A stretch of 64,000 nt of DNA, taken from NCBI GenBank assembly GCA_950022655.1, contig OX465583.1, forward strand, positions 63,144,306-63,208,305, in the 5' to 3' direction. The notes below the pieces were generated by a model. The model saw only the letters and a list, made by a program, of their open reading frames with translations. It was not told the DNA's origin and searched no databases. How positions within the stretch are numbered: position 1 is the stretch's first letter; every line of letters begins with the position of its first letter. Shown in pieces: positions 11,442 through 22,620 of the stretch. A program made the translations under genes and the position numbers. Origin of the DNA: Alentia gelatinosa. Its lineage: Eukaryota; Annelida; Polychaeta; Phyllodocida; Polynoidae.

Positions 11442-11689
11442 TTGCGACCCCTATTCAATGAACAAGGAATTCGCCTAGCACGGCATTGCGGCCAACGGCC
11501 ACCAGATGGCGTGACAGTGCTTACCTCTCCTAGCATAGTTCTGCAGACCCAAAACGAGTGTAATATAACATATTCAGTGGCGTCAGAATAGGGGGACAGC
11601 TGACCCCCCCATTTTTTGCCAGCCCCAAATGTTAGCGCCTTCAAATTTGACCCAATCAAGTGTAAAAACTCTTGATTTTTCAACATCGA
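11442..11689. other. Non-coding spacer
   Basis: No gene seen. Confidence 0.5.
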
Positions 11690-11990
11690 AAAATGTCAAA
11701 ATCTAACTTTTTAGCATGCTACTGTGGCTAAGCCATGACTTTTCACTATGGAATAGTGTCAAAGTCTGACTTTTTAGTGTGTATCAATGTCTAGGCCTTC
11801 ACTTTCTAACACAGAAAAATGTCAAAGTCTGACCCCTTAGCATGCAATGATGGTTAAGCCCTGACTTTTTACCCTGGAAAAGTGTCAGTCTGACCTTTTA
11901 CCATGCAATGATGGCTAAGTCCTGACTTTTCACAGTAGAAAAATATCAAAGTCTGACTTTTTAGTGTGCACTGATGGCTAAATCGATTTT
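11690..11990. repeat. 63-bp tandem repeat, five degenerate copies
   Basis: The marker TCAAAGTCTGACTTTTTAG recurs at about 11695, 11758, 11821, 11885 and 11947 (spacing 62-64). Each unit also carries a GCAATGATGGCTAAG-like core. Confidence 0.85.
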
Positions 11991-12127
11991 GGCCTCGGGT
12001 TAGAATTGCGACAATTTGTATTCCAATGAACTCCACTGGCCTAGGACAATGCATATCCACCCTAAAAATGTGTCTTTTATTTGTCTCACCTTCTTAAAAT
12101 AACATTTTCTTGTCATTTTCTTCCTAC

Positions 12128-13112
12128 TGGCATTTTTTATTAGGTTAAAGGCAGATATTCAAGGATAGTTACCTAAAATAGACCCAAAATCAATTCATGT
12201 GGTCCAGAGGAAGCCTTTTATGTAATAAAAATGAATTTTGAAAGACATTTTCATTTTTCACAATTTTCACTCCCCCTGAGTGCCTATACCTCCACCTACC
12301 CCTGCCCTCCCCCTGGATGCCTATACCTCCACCGACCCCTATCCTCCCCTTGAGTGCCTATACCTCCACCTACCCCTGCCTTCCCCCTTTAAGCCTATAC
12401 TTTAGGCTTCCGTCGAGCCTAAACTTTGGATGACTTTGGCTGAAGTGGACCCAAAATCAATTCATGTGGTCCAGAGGAAGCCTTTTATATATTAAAAATT
12501 ATTTTTGAAAAACCTTTTCATTTTTCACAATTTTGGACATTAGGCTTCCGTCCAGCCTAAACTTTGGATGACTTTGGCTGAAGTGGACCCAAAATCAATT
12601 CATGTGGTCCAGAGGAAGCCTTTTATGTATTAAAAATTAATTTTGAAAGACCTTTTCATTTTTCACAATTTTGGACATTAGGTTTCCGTCCAACCTAAAC
12701 TTTGGATGACTTTGGCTGAAGTGGACCAAAAATCAATTCATGTGGTCCAGAGGAAGCCTTTTATGTATTGAAAATTAATTTTTAAAGACCTTTTCATTTT
12801 TCACAATTTTGGACATTAGGCTTCCGTCCAGCCTAAACTTTGGATGACTTTGGCTGAAGTGGACCCAAAATCAATTCATGTGGTCCAGAGGAAGCCTTTT
12901 ATGTATTAAAAATTAATTTTGAAAGACCTTTTCATTTTTCACAATTTTGGACATTAGGCTTCCGTCCAACCTAAACTTTGGATGACTTTGGCTGAAGTGG
13001 ACCAAAAATCAATTCATGTGGTCCAGAGGAAGCCTTTTATGTATTGAAAATTAATTTTTAAAGACCTTTTCATTTTTCACAATTTTGGACATTAGGCTTC
13101 CGTCCAACCTAG
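12128..13112. repeat. 138-bp tandem repeat with dimeric (276-bp) order
   Basis: It opens with the same leader and pyrimidine minisatellite as 4710-5030. Five 138-bp units follow, with marker TGACTTTGGCTGAAGTGGA at 12431, 12569, 12707, 12845 and 12983, all exactly 138 bp apart. Units at 12707 and 12983 share private variants (GGACCAAAAATC, TATTGAAAATTAATTTTTAA) that the alternate units lack. The array has therefore expanded as 276-bp dimers, like higher-order satellite DNA. Confidence 0.93.
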
Positions 13113-14304
13113 ATGACCGGAAAGGCATGAGGGCAGTATGGTTGAGAGGCAGTATTGCTGAGGAACAGTATGGTAGTTGATGGGTAGCATGGGTTGGGGG
13201 CTAGTGTTACGCACTTTGATATTCTCACTTGGGATTTCTCCTTATTGTAGTGAGAAAGAAATCCCAACAATGAATCACCTGGTGGAGAAAAAGAACTTAC
13301 TAAAAGTGAATGTTAGTTTTCAGATTATACATTAATATTTAGAATATGCAGGTTGAAGTACAAAGCATGTATATAATAATATGTTAGTATTAGGTATTGT
13401 TAAGAATGAAATAGAAATGTACAATAATATGTGAGAAATATAAAAGGACAGGACTACAATAGAGTATGACCAAGGGGTATTCATTATATGGTGCCATACT
13501 TTCTACTGTTTTCTATATACTTTGCAAAGGCACTCTATATACTTTGCAAAAGCACTCAAATAGATAAGAGAGGAGTTCTATTTGAGTGGTTTTTTTTCAA
13601 AATCTATGCATCATTATTACAGATTTCAATATCAATATGCAAATTAACTATGACATCATCAATATACATGAAAATAAATATCTTCATTGGATTCAGTATG
13701 TGAGAATATCCCTGTATGCTTAATATTTTGTCTGTATCATCGAAATCTAGAGTTATTCTAATAATTCTGTTCATCTGTGCTAATCCTAGGTTAACAAGCC
13801 CAGCCAAGAGCCCAAAACAATATTCTGTAGCTACGAGGATGAATTTTATATCTGTAATTAGAATTATAGATGCAAAAGATAGCCGGGAAAGAGAGGATCA
13901 CAAAGATATTCGGATTTTAAAAATCGGTCAAGTAGTTCAAGAATTATTGAGGAAAGTCTAGTCAGATTAGTTGAATTTGAGGAACTCAAGTATATATAGA
14001 AAACAGTAGAAAGCATTGCACCACATAATGAGAGTCCGTAATGGGTGGATAATAAATGTCATTATTCTATTCGGTAGTAAAATGGTCAATGGTCGTGGGG
14101 CAGATGGACCTTGATATAACCCAGACAATATCTTTCCGTGTTGTACCTATAGGACTTTGCCCAGTCGAATGCCCGTGATATGCACGTGTCGTGTCACCAC
14201 TGAGGCCCATCCCATTGGTACATGATCAGTGGTCAGTGACAGTCACCGGGGATAGTCAGTATCTGGGACACGCCAAAATCAGTCCGGAAGTGATCGCAGA
14301 ATTT
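13113..14304. other. AT-rich intergenic, no gene seen
   Basis: Frames at 13488 and 13716 are AT-driven and unrecognised. No domain is visible. Confidence 0.5.
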
Positions 14305-14583
14305 TAGGGCACATAGCTATTGTGCTATGGAAGAGGCCACCCTGTCCCCTCCCCCCTCCCCCCCCCCCCCCGATGCCATCCAAAACACCAGGTGGCGAGA
14401 CCAATTGTCAATGGATTTTATCAAAAATATTTGTTGAGACTTGCATTGAGGAATTTTAGCCTTGTCTCAATATTATCTATAGATCATATCAACTGATAAC
14501 AATGGTTGTTCCCCGACTACAGTGGCGCTATCTTACACTATCCTGGCGGATGATGGCAGAAGTAGCAATCCCCCTGTGCCCTA
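14305..14583. mobile_element. MITE with TAGGGCACA termini, copy 1
   Basis: Begins TAGGGCACATAGCTATTGTG and ends CCCCCTGTGCCCTA. Sister copies are at 32775-33028 and, inverted, at 53101-53363. It contains a C-rich run near 14350-14372 and an internal ACACCAGGTGGCG segment common to all three. No coding capacity. Confidence 0.9.
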
Positions 14584-15317
14584 TATATTGTACTCATATA
14601 TGAGACATCAAAATATATGCAGGCAAAGCTCATAGAAATTTTCAATTTTGACTTATGACTCAAATTACCCACACTTCCCCGAGGTTGGACCCGGATATAA
14701 TGTGCGTCATGCAATTTCCATTGACAGCGTGTAAGTCTAATGAACCGGTTTTGGGTTAAAATACAAAGAATTATTACTTGCTTGAAAAAGCAAGCGAGGA
14801 AACTGACCCCCCCCCCCCCCCCTCGCTTAAGAGTATGACTTTAGGTCACGTAAGTTGCTGCTGAACCTTAGTGTAGCTGGTTAAAACTACGGTCAGATAA
14901 TAAGGTCGACCCTGCCACTTGACTTACCAAGATATCACTCATGATCGAGATAACCGTATAGTAGTCATCTAGTTTACAGGCCTATTGCATGGTGACTAAA
15001 CAAGGCCTACCACAGACAGATATCGGCATCCATTCATGAGGTAAGTACATCTATATCATTGGTTCGAGTGTAAAGGAGAATCTATCAGAAAAAAAACAAA
15101 TATAAGAGAATAAGTCCGTATGGTGCATTTGGAGATGTCATTCACGAGATACCTCAGATGGATGTAATCGTTCAGCTTATTTGATGGATGTCCCTTTGAA
15201 AAACTTATGATATAGCAGAGAGAGAGAAAGAGAGAGAGAGAAAGAGAGGGGTGGGAGAGAGAGGTCTTAAAGTGGTCCTTATATCCAGTTTTTGCGGGAC
15301 ATAAGGACCACTGTGGT
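14584..15317. other. Intergenic with homopolymer and GA tracts
   Basis: A poly-C run at about 14806-14822 and a GA-rich tract at about 15213-15265. No gene. Confidence 0.7.
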
Positions 15318-15440
15318 CCAGTAGGATTGTCAGGGGTGGTACAAGTGTGGTAGGTCACCCTGGAGGGTTGTCAGGGTTGTCAGAGGTGTGGTAGCTCAGC
15401 CTGCAGGGTTGTCAGGGGTGGTACAGGTGTGGTAGGTCAT
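15318..15440. repeat. Short G-rich minisatellite upstream of second UGT
   Basis: About three imperfect units with GGTTGTCAGGGGTGGTAC and GTGTGGTAGGTCA cores, ending about 95 bp before the start codon. Confidence 0.75.
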
Positions 15441-15502
15441 GTCTTAATTTCAAACCTTTATATTGCCTCTCATCTAATGTCCTTATATATTTTTCCATAC
15501 AG

Positions 15503-15530
15503 GTTTTTAGTCGTCTAGTATAAACGCCGG
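15503..15530 (+). promoter_or_regulatory. MITE terminus forming most of the 5' UTR of the second UGT
   Basis: This 28-bp stretch differs at one base from the terminus of the MITE repeated at 42460-42645 (TTTTTAGTCGTCTAGTGTAA then ACGCCGG). It starts directly after a predicted splice acceptor (TTTTTCCATACAG, AG at 15501-15502) and ends five bases before the ATG. If the acceptor is used, 28 of the 33 leader bases in this exon come from a transposable-element end. The splice call is inferred. Confidence 0.6.
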
Positions 15531-15535
15531 CTACG

Positions 15536-17110
15536 ATGTCTTTCAAGTGGCTGTTATTTGTAACTGCAGCCTTCAGTGTCAGTGGAACAGAAGGAGCAAA
15601 GATCCTCATCTATCCTGTTGATTGTGGTTTCAACTCTCGTCTCATGAATCTTGTGAAAATAGCTGATATCCTGAATGCTGATGGTCACAACGCAACGGTC
15701 CTTGTTAACAATAAAGTCAGCAAAAGGCTACGTCCACAAGGCACCAAGCTTCTTGTTTACAATGTCCCCAATGTTGAGCAACTACCATTGCTGACAGATC
15801 CAGAGATCCTAGAAGAGCTAAAGAATTTCTCTCCTCTGGGAGACTTTTTCGAACGGTGGACTGATTTGTGGATGCCTTTTTGTGATAGTGTTTTGGGAAC
15901 AAATCTACTTCACGATCTCGAGGCTGAGGGTTATGATCTTGTGATCATTGACAACATCTGGGATTGTGGTCGATTCCTTGTTGAACATTTAAAAGTCCCC
16001 TCAATGACGTATAGCAATTGGGGATTTGTCCTCGACTCCTTTTCGTTTTATCCAATTCTAACATCATTTATTTGCACTGCCGGAACTAAAGTATGTAACT
16101 CTGACAAAATGAGCTTTGAACAGCGGACAGGAAACTTTCTACAGTCAATTGCGATCCAGTATTACGTACTTCCTAAGTTAGCTGCAATATATGAGAGGCG
16201 AATTATTACGAAACATAATCTCAAAATTGATATGAAAGATATTGGTGCTCTGAGAGTAACTAGATCTCCTACAATTGTTAATGGGGATTTTGTTCTAGAC
16301 TATCCTCGCCCTTTGATGCCCCACGTAATTATGATTCCAGGACTTTTTAATACACCACCAAAAGCACTGCCAGAAGACTTTCAGAACTTCATAGAAGGAT
16401 CAGCTCCTCATGGTGTAGTAGTGGTGAGCTTTGGTTCAATGGTCTCTCAGATAGACGAAGACAAGGCCGAGATATTTGCAAAGGTGCTTGGAGAATTACC
16501 ACACAGAGTCATATGGAGATATACAGGAGAGGAACCACCTTCTCTTAAGGACAACACCAAGCTGGTCAGCTGGTTCCCTCAGGGAGACGTGCTAGCCCAT
16601 CCACTTGTCAAAATGTTTGTTACACACTCCGGTATTTCAGGAACTTATGAAGCTGCTATGAATGCACTTCCAGTGATTGCCATTCCACTTTTTGCTGACC
16701 AGGAATACAACTCAAAGAAACTCGTTGGACGTGGTGGCATGGGGGTAGATCTTGACCTTGATACCATGACTGAAGCTATGTTCCGTGATGCTGTAAATGA
16801 AGTCTTGTCCAATGAAACATACCTGAAGAATGCCGAAAAGGTTTCAGCACTTCTACAGGATGAGGAGATGCCAGCCAAGGAGAAACTGCTCTACTGGGTT
16901 AATTACACCATACGCCACAATGGAGCACGGCATCTTTTCTCAGAGACAGCCTTAGGTATGGGCAACTTCGTCTTTTACTCGATAGATGTTGTTCTATTTC
17001 TATTAGCTGTGAGTTCAATAATACTTATTGTAGTTGCAGCTCTATGTTACTGCTGTATGAAGTCTATATACCATCGTCTTCTGACAAAAAGAAAACAGAA
17101 AACAACTTGA
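15536..17110 (+). CDS. UDP-glycosyltransferase (UGT family, ER membrane), copy 2
   Basis: Tandem paralogue of the gene at 2526, same strand, with a single coding exon of 524 residues. Predicted to transfer a sugar from a UDP-sugar to a lipophilic acceptor in the ER. Seen: signal peptide 1-20; IIDNIWDCG with expected catalytic Asp139; SFGS (298-301); WFPQ (346-349); THSG (363-366); DQ (388-389); a membrane anchor at about 480-504; and the tail KQKTT, a KxKxx retrieval signal. As in copy 1, the usual catalytic His position is Arg35 (FNSRLMNL). The acceptor half (20-250) differs much more between copies than the donor half. One extra residue lies before residue 250. The start is chosen because it aligns with copy 1 and opens a signal peptide. 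A predicted acceptor lies 33 bases upstream. Substrate unknown. Confidence 0.95.
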   Translation: MSFKWLLFVTAAFSVSGTEGAKILIYPVDCGFNSRLMNLVKIADILNADGHNATVLVNNKVSKRLRPQGTKLLVYNVPNVEQLPLLTDPEILEELKNFSPLGDFFERWTDLWMPFCDSVLGTNLLHDLEAEGYDLVIIDNIWDCGRFLVEHLKVPSMTYSNWGFVLDSFSFYPILTSFICTAGTKVCNSDKMSFEQRTGNFLQSIAIQYYVLPKLAAIYERRIITKHNLKIDMKDIGALRVTRSPTIVNGDFVLDYPRPLMPHVIMIPGLFNTPPKALPEDFQNFIEGSAPHGVVVVSFGSMVSQIDEDKAEIFAKVLGELPHRVIWRYTGEEPPSLKDNTKLVSWFPQGDVLAHPLVKMFVTHSGISGTYEAAMNALPVIAIPLFADQEYNSKKLVGRGGMGVDLDLDTMTEAMFRDAVNEVLSNETYLKNAEKVSALLQDEEMPAKEKLLYWVNYTIRHNGARHLFSETALGMGNFVFYSIDVVLFLLAVSSIILIVVAALCYCCMKSIYHRLLTKRKQKTT

Positions 17111-18117
17111 TACTGAGAAACAAAGAAAGACTTAACATATTGAAATCTGTACATTTTTCTATGTCATTAAACCATACCCTTCCAACAAGGATGTATATGG
17201 AATATATGTACAGCTTGAGGTAGCCTTTGCTATGATAATGGAGTCCTTAATGTCATATTATATCAACCTCATAATAGGAGACAATTCTAATATCATCTAT
17301 CTTCAGATTTATTCAAGTAAATTTTCACAATAGAGCAAGATGTACTGACGATGATGTAAAACATAGTATTTTTTTCTTTTTGATTTATTAGTACTGAGGC
17401 ATCATAAGTTATGACTCCATCTGAGGTCAGTAGAAGCCAATAAAGTCAACAGTCATATACAATAACTCTGATTCTAAAAATGAAAATATTTCACAGGACA
17501 TCAGTGGGATTGAACATAGTCAATAAACTCTTTTTCGTTTTGTTTTAACATGATTTTATACTTTGTGTACATTTTATCTCATAGATAGGATGGGTGAATA
17601 GGAGCAAAAACAACAATGATTAGCTAACGATTAGACTGTGTTGGAAAATTATGGCCAATCAATGCTGGACGGTAACGCGTGGATATGTTATTAAGCAAAC
17701 TGTCAAGGTGACCTCCAGGACTCGTAGTTAGTCACACACAGATCCTCACGACCGGCTGAATCCACTGCTGTGTCGCCAGATCTAAGTACCAAAGTCATCA
17801 ATGTAAAGTGAATTTGCCCAAACACCTGTTTGAGGTTTTCATATCATCTCAAAATAGTCCGAAGTCGCGTTAACAGAACTTTCGAATGTCATAATTGTAG
17901 ATCTACTGGTATCCTTACCGTTTCAAATCCACTTATTGTTAAATTCTAATATTATACAAGTGTGCCTCCGATCATATCAGATTAAACTAGAAATCTATAT
18001 CAGAACACATTGATTAATGGTTTAGATCTTTAATTATTACGTTTCTAACAAAGGAGAGGCGGCTTATCCATGAGGACGAGGGTTATTAATGTAGGCGAAG
18101 GAGACACTAAAGAGAAT
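17111..18117. other. 3' UTR and flank of second UGT
   Basis: AT-rich sequence with no ORF of interest beyond the polyadenylation signals noted separately. Confidence 0.5.
17439..17444 (+). terminator. Polyadenylation signal AATAAA
   Basis: Canonical hexamer about 330 bases after the stop codon of the second UGT. A second AATAAA lies at about 17521. Either could define the 3' end. Confidence 0.55.
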
Positions 18118-18388
18118 TTATCTCACCCCTGGTATTTTTATCCCATAGGCTTAACACTGGTTACTCGTTTTCCATGCTCATATGAGTATTACATTCCGCT
18201 CTCCATGGTCTATGATGTCATATAACCAGTGATTAATCTATTCATTTAGTGTGTACAGAGGCGACATCATTCTCCAACTCCTTTGAACGCCATGCGATAT
18301 TCACTCGGCTGTCTCCTCGTTCATATCACTCAACATCAAACTCATGGAGAACAACGATTTTGACCATAACTTGTTGGTTTCTTCTTAA
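18118..18388. mobile_element. Dispersed element starting TATCTCACCCCTGGTATTTT
   Basis: Related over about 270 bp to 58623-58911 and, inverted, to 48723-48990. Shared blocks include CCATAGACTTAACATTGGGA, CTCCAACTC and ATCAAACTCATGGAGAAC. No coding capacity. Short relatives that share only the first ~130 bp occur at 21550, 31490, 43390, 48060 and 55470. Confidence 0.8.
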
Positions 18389-19330
18389 ATCTGCCATTAC
18401 ATTGCCCTGTGAATAATGCTAGGGTAAACATGGTACTATTTAATGTACAAAATAATTTAAGGTACTCCAGATCTGCATTAGGCCACTCAAAAAAACAAAC
18501 TTGTTTCTCATCACCAAGCCATGAAAAATATGACGAGGGCGCTTTTTTTTTTGCTATATCAAAGATGGCTTTTGAATTGCCATAAAATGGGCTTCAGACA
18601 TACAGTAAAACCCCGCATAAGTGGTCACCCTCCGATCCCGGCCAAAGTAGCCGCTTACACGGGGTGTCTGCTTACAAAGGGGTTTCCAGATCTTTATTGG
18701 CTATACATTTAATGCATCCTTGACATCAGGAGCTTTAATTTGATACTAAATACACATACCTTTCATAATTTCTATCAAGGTTCACCTATTTTTTTTAAAA
18801 ATCAAAAAAATCTTCTAAAATCGTTTTTTTCTGATGCTTTGTTTTTTTGAGTGGCCTTATACAAATACCGTTGACAATAATTAAGTGGATATAGTGCATA
18901 CAAAGTAATCTTACAGTGGTCTGCCAATTCGCTTCCACAACTTGCGGATGTGAGTGGGTTGGAGGTGTTTGTTTATTTTTAGAAATACACATATAACGAA
19001 ATTTATATTCAAAAACGTGATGTTTTCATGCCTTACGTATTTATAAGCTGTGGGAAAGACACGAGGTGAGATACAGAATCAACCTCTGGATTCTATACGT
19101 TGATACAGCACGACAATCAAATATCTGTCATTTTTCAATGCTAAAAGTATCTATAAAGTTACACTATGACAATGAGGAAATTCTGACTTGGACCCACACA
19201 TAAGGAAGCATTAAAAGGTCTTAATTGATGTAAACAGAGACACTAATGTTTAATGGACTTTATGATCAAAATGACCTGTTTTCGTAGGACGCATTATAAT
19301 TTGATCTGCTCTTCTGCACTAAACTCTGAT
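18389..19330. other. Intergenic, possible DNA-transposon end at 18600
   Basis: ACAGTAAAACCCCGCATAAG near 18601 looks like a Tc1/pogo-type terminus, but no partner terminus was found. No gene. Confidence 0.35.
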
Positions 19331-19337
19331 CTGCTGT

Positions 19338-19918
19338 GCGTTAACACTAGACGACTAAAAACGTGGCGACTGTAGATCGTCGAGCCAATAGTGGAGCTCG
19401 ATTAGCTGCTCGATCAGCTGCAATCACCATAGAGTTGTCCATATAAGGAATAAAGTAGACCGAGTAGCCAATGACTGCATTCGCAGCAAACCCTGGCCTT
19501 GACCCTGACCTCCTTACATGATATTTTCTAGCGCCTTGGGACGTAGACATCAGTCGAGAGTTGACCTACAATCTAATGGGCCACAACCACCCTCCAATAG
19601 TTGTAGACCCAGGAAATTCCTCAAGCGTTTACACTAGACGACCTTTGATAGAAATGTATGATGACTGAATTTTTGCAGAATCGTCAGGCATCCAGACAAT
19701 TAATTCAACTTTGATTGAAATAGTCGCCGGCGTCAAATGGTCTGTTATATTCGTCAGGTAGTGCCGAATTGCGTAATCTGATGTAATCAAACGATCTGAA
19801 GTCGCCACGCGCTTGGAGTTAACACGAGACAATTTTCAGCCTTTTGCGGTTGAAAGTCGTCAGGTGGCGTAGAATTACAAAATTGTCGCCAAAAATCGTC
19901 TAAATGTGAACGCCGGGT
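19338..19918. mobile_element. Composite MITE with GTTTACACTAGACGAC termini
   Basis: Left terminus GTTAACACTAGACGACTAAA and right terminus ATGTGAACGCCGGG (inverted). An internal copy of the left terminus at about 19626 and further internal ends show nesting of several related elements. A ~150-bp unrelated dispersed repeat (19438-19590) sits inside. Confidence 0.75.
19438..19590. repeat. Dispersed ~160-bp repeat, copy 1
   Basis: CCATATAAGGAATAAAGTAG through GTCGAGAGTTGACCT and GGGCCACAACCACCCTCC. Similar copies lie at 43231-43390 and 45236-45395. Confidence 0.85.
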
Positions 19919-19974
19919 AAGCCTTGTCACTACAGAGCTCTTATCGGAGTCGGTGGTAACTGCCAATTTGTTTC

Positions 19975-20283
19975 TTAAAGGCATATCAGACAATTTACCT
20001 TGAAAATTGAAACCCAGATACTCACTTTTATATACTCAAGGGTAAAGGTCATCGCCCTTGTTTTAGAAGTTGAAGAAAAATCATATTTTTCAGAACATTT
20101 TTTATGTTAATCTGGCATATGCAAATTTGATTTTTTACGTAGGATTTGGATGAATTGGACATAAATTTGAAATTACTCATTTGGCATGGACAAGAATCAC
20201 AAGGATCAAATTTTGACTGTTAATTGACAGTTTTGATAGATCACCAGGTAGCGCCACCGTGAATTGTGGGATATGCCTTTAAG
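19975..20283. mobile_element. MITE with AGGCATATC termini, short form
   Basis: TTAAAGGCATATCAGACAAT at the left and GAATTGTGGGATATGCCTT at the right are inverted repeats. The insertion site appears to be TTAA. It is a shortened relative of 35059-35577, sharing the ACCAGGTAGCGCCAC subterminal block. Confidence 0.85.
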
Positions 20284-20870
20284 CTCTGTATAAATTCACA
20301 GTAGGAAGATCGTCAGATGTTAATTCCTATTCTTTTATGACAATAATTGCGCTACTGTCCGTGTACAAAAACAGATTTATTCAACCCATATACATAAATA
20401 CCCGGCACTGGTTGGACAACTTTAAACAATGTTAAATACATTCTTTAACCTTTAACCTGTTGAATACATTCTTTATTCAACCTGTCAACAAGTGTACAAT
20501 GGCTGTTGTATTCTGCAGGTGGATGCTTGCTTTTTTAGGTTGTTCAAAGGTGGCCATCTTAAATTAAAAGTTAGTCTCGATTCCATCCTCCGGTCTGAGT
20601 TCTGTTGTACTGCCTAGAGTAAGAACTAGAGTGTGTTTTTCTTAAAATACACCAGGTATGTTAATAGTTAGAAGCATATATTGAATTCGATATATCAATA
20701 ATGGAAATAAAGGCTGGTTAAACAAAAATAGAATTAGAGTTTGTTAATTTTAGTGCAACTTCGGCAGAATATGCAGTCATAGGTTCCTCCAATAAAGGTT
20801 TGGACATGGACAAGCGTGTGGTGGTATAAAAACAAGTATACCCTCAGGTGACCATTTAGATGTCTAACCC
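20284..20870. other. Intergenic, no gene seen
   Basis: AT-rich. Nothing recognised. Confidence 0.5.
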
Positions 20871-20872
20871 AG

Positions 20873-21252
20873 CGTTTACATTAAACAACTTAATATGTGG
20901 CGACTGTAGATCGTCAAGCCAGTAGCCGTCAGGTGGTGGCAATATCCGCCACAAAAGTCGTCTACCTCAGAAAGTTGTACTCGAGCATTTACACTGATGA
21001 CTAAGTTTTCACAGAATCACCGCCTGTCCAGACGACAAATTCAAGCTGGCTAGAAATAGTTGCGGGTGTCAGAGCATGTCCAATAGTTGTGAGGTGGTGC
21101 CAAATTGAATAATCCGACATAATCAGATGATCTGCAGTCACCACACGATTGGTGTTTACATTATATGATTCCTATCATTTTGCTACTAAAAGTCGTCTGG
21201 AGGTGCAAATGCCGGAATCGCCAGCCAGAATCGTATTGTGTAAACGCCGGGT
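20873..21252. mobile_element. MITE, GTTTACACTAGACGAC family
   Basis: Left end GCGTTTACATTAAACAACTT, right end GTGTAAACGCCGGGTC. Internal blocks (GTGGCGACTGTAGATCGTC, GTCAGGTGGTG) match the elements at 19338 and 42080. Confidence 0.8.
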
Positions 21253-21475
21253 CACACACCATTACCCCATCCGAGGCCTCTGTGTCTTTGTGTAAAAACA
21301 TAACTTCTGTGGTATCTTCATCATGTTCACTAAACCTTTAACTTCCCCTCCCTTTATTAGGACTTAGAATCTAGAAGGGTGTGATAAGAAGATGGAGAGA
21401 TATCCATAATATGGAGGAACTGTATAGATATCCATAGATACTGAACATATGCGATGAGCTTTGGTTGCGGTGTAA
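21253..21475. other. Non-coding spacer
   Basis: Nothing recognised. Confidence 0.4.
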
Positions 21476-21710
21476 TCTCACGAGGCAATACTGCATGAGA
21501 CTATGTAGCAAACCAAAATGAATGGCATATTTTCAGTGGCCTTGGATGGAGTGGGGCTCAGATTTTATCTCACCCCTACCCCTGACAAAGTAACATTTCT
21601 GACATCATCCCCCATTGAGTACTTCTTACAATACTCCATGGGCGTTGAGTACAAACTCCCAATGTTAAGTCAATGAGGAAAAAATACCAGGGGTGAGATA
21701 GTAAACGAAT
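21476..21710. mobile_element. Element ending ATACCAGGGGTGAGATA
   Basis: It opens with a partial hairpin around TAATCTCACGAGGCAATACT and contains TTTATCTCACCCCTACCCC and CTCCCAATGTTAAGTCAATG. Relatives with the same layout are at 43085-43515 and 47930-48200. Confidence 0.75.
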
Positions 21711-22109
21711 CCCTCTGCGCAATTTTACAAAAAGCTTTTTGATCTGGTTTATAGAATGCCCTAAACAGGAAGGAAGATTATCATCGAGGATCGAATGAAG
21801 CGATTTAGGATAATACTGGTATCTGACGTTAATAACGTTAGGGGCTATTAAGAGCAGTATCATAACACACAGCAAATCCTGATCACTGCACCACTGTCAT
21901 GGTCGACTTCATCAGCTGGGTTTATATCTTCTTTTAGTGATTTCAAAGAAAAGAACCTAGGCTTATAGATGCTCTAATCCACAAACTGCAGTGGTCACTT
22001 GATCTGCATTGATTCAAGGTCTGAAGGGAACCTTTCCAGAACGGGATATTGCCTGAGTCACTCTATGGTCACTGAGTTCGCACAGCACACCATTCTACCT
22101 CAAGGACAT
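21711..22109. other. Non-coding
   Basis: No gene seen. Confidence 0.45.
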
Positions 22110-22620
22110 ACGAGAAAATTTGCCTTAAAACCTTAAATTGGTCAACAATTGTTGCAGAATACATTTTCTAATTTAAAATATCGCCAACGTGCTAGTATTT
22201 GATCTAAAGATAAATGTTATGATAAAATGATAATTGAATATATAGAAATTATAAAAGGTTTATATAGTAATACCAATGTCCTTTTCTTCAAACATTCACA
22301 GAATGCAGTAAATATATCATACTACACTTTTAATCTTAAAAAAAATGATAGGTCCAAGAAAACCGTATTTTTCAATACATTTCTTTTATAAATAAAATGG
22401 CCTATTTTACCTATTGAGTTAAGTCAAACTAGACAAAACTTAAATTGTTTTTCGGGTAGAGAGAAAAAACACAATAAGTTGGGCCCTACCCCAAAAAATT
22501 GGAAAAACTCAAATTTGGGTTTCTGATATCTATGATATTTAAGAACCAATTTCAATGGATAAGTGTGAATATTTAAAAACCACCAGGTAGCGCCACTACT
22601 AATTGTAGGATGTGCCTTTA
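22110..22620. mobile_element. Diverged copy of the AGGCATATC MITE
   Basis: The right end AATTGTAGGATGTGCCTTTA and the block ACCACCAGGTAGCGCCAC match 35059-35577 in inverted orientation. The left end near 22120 is diverged. Confidence 0.65.
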
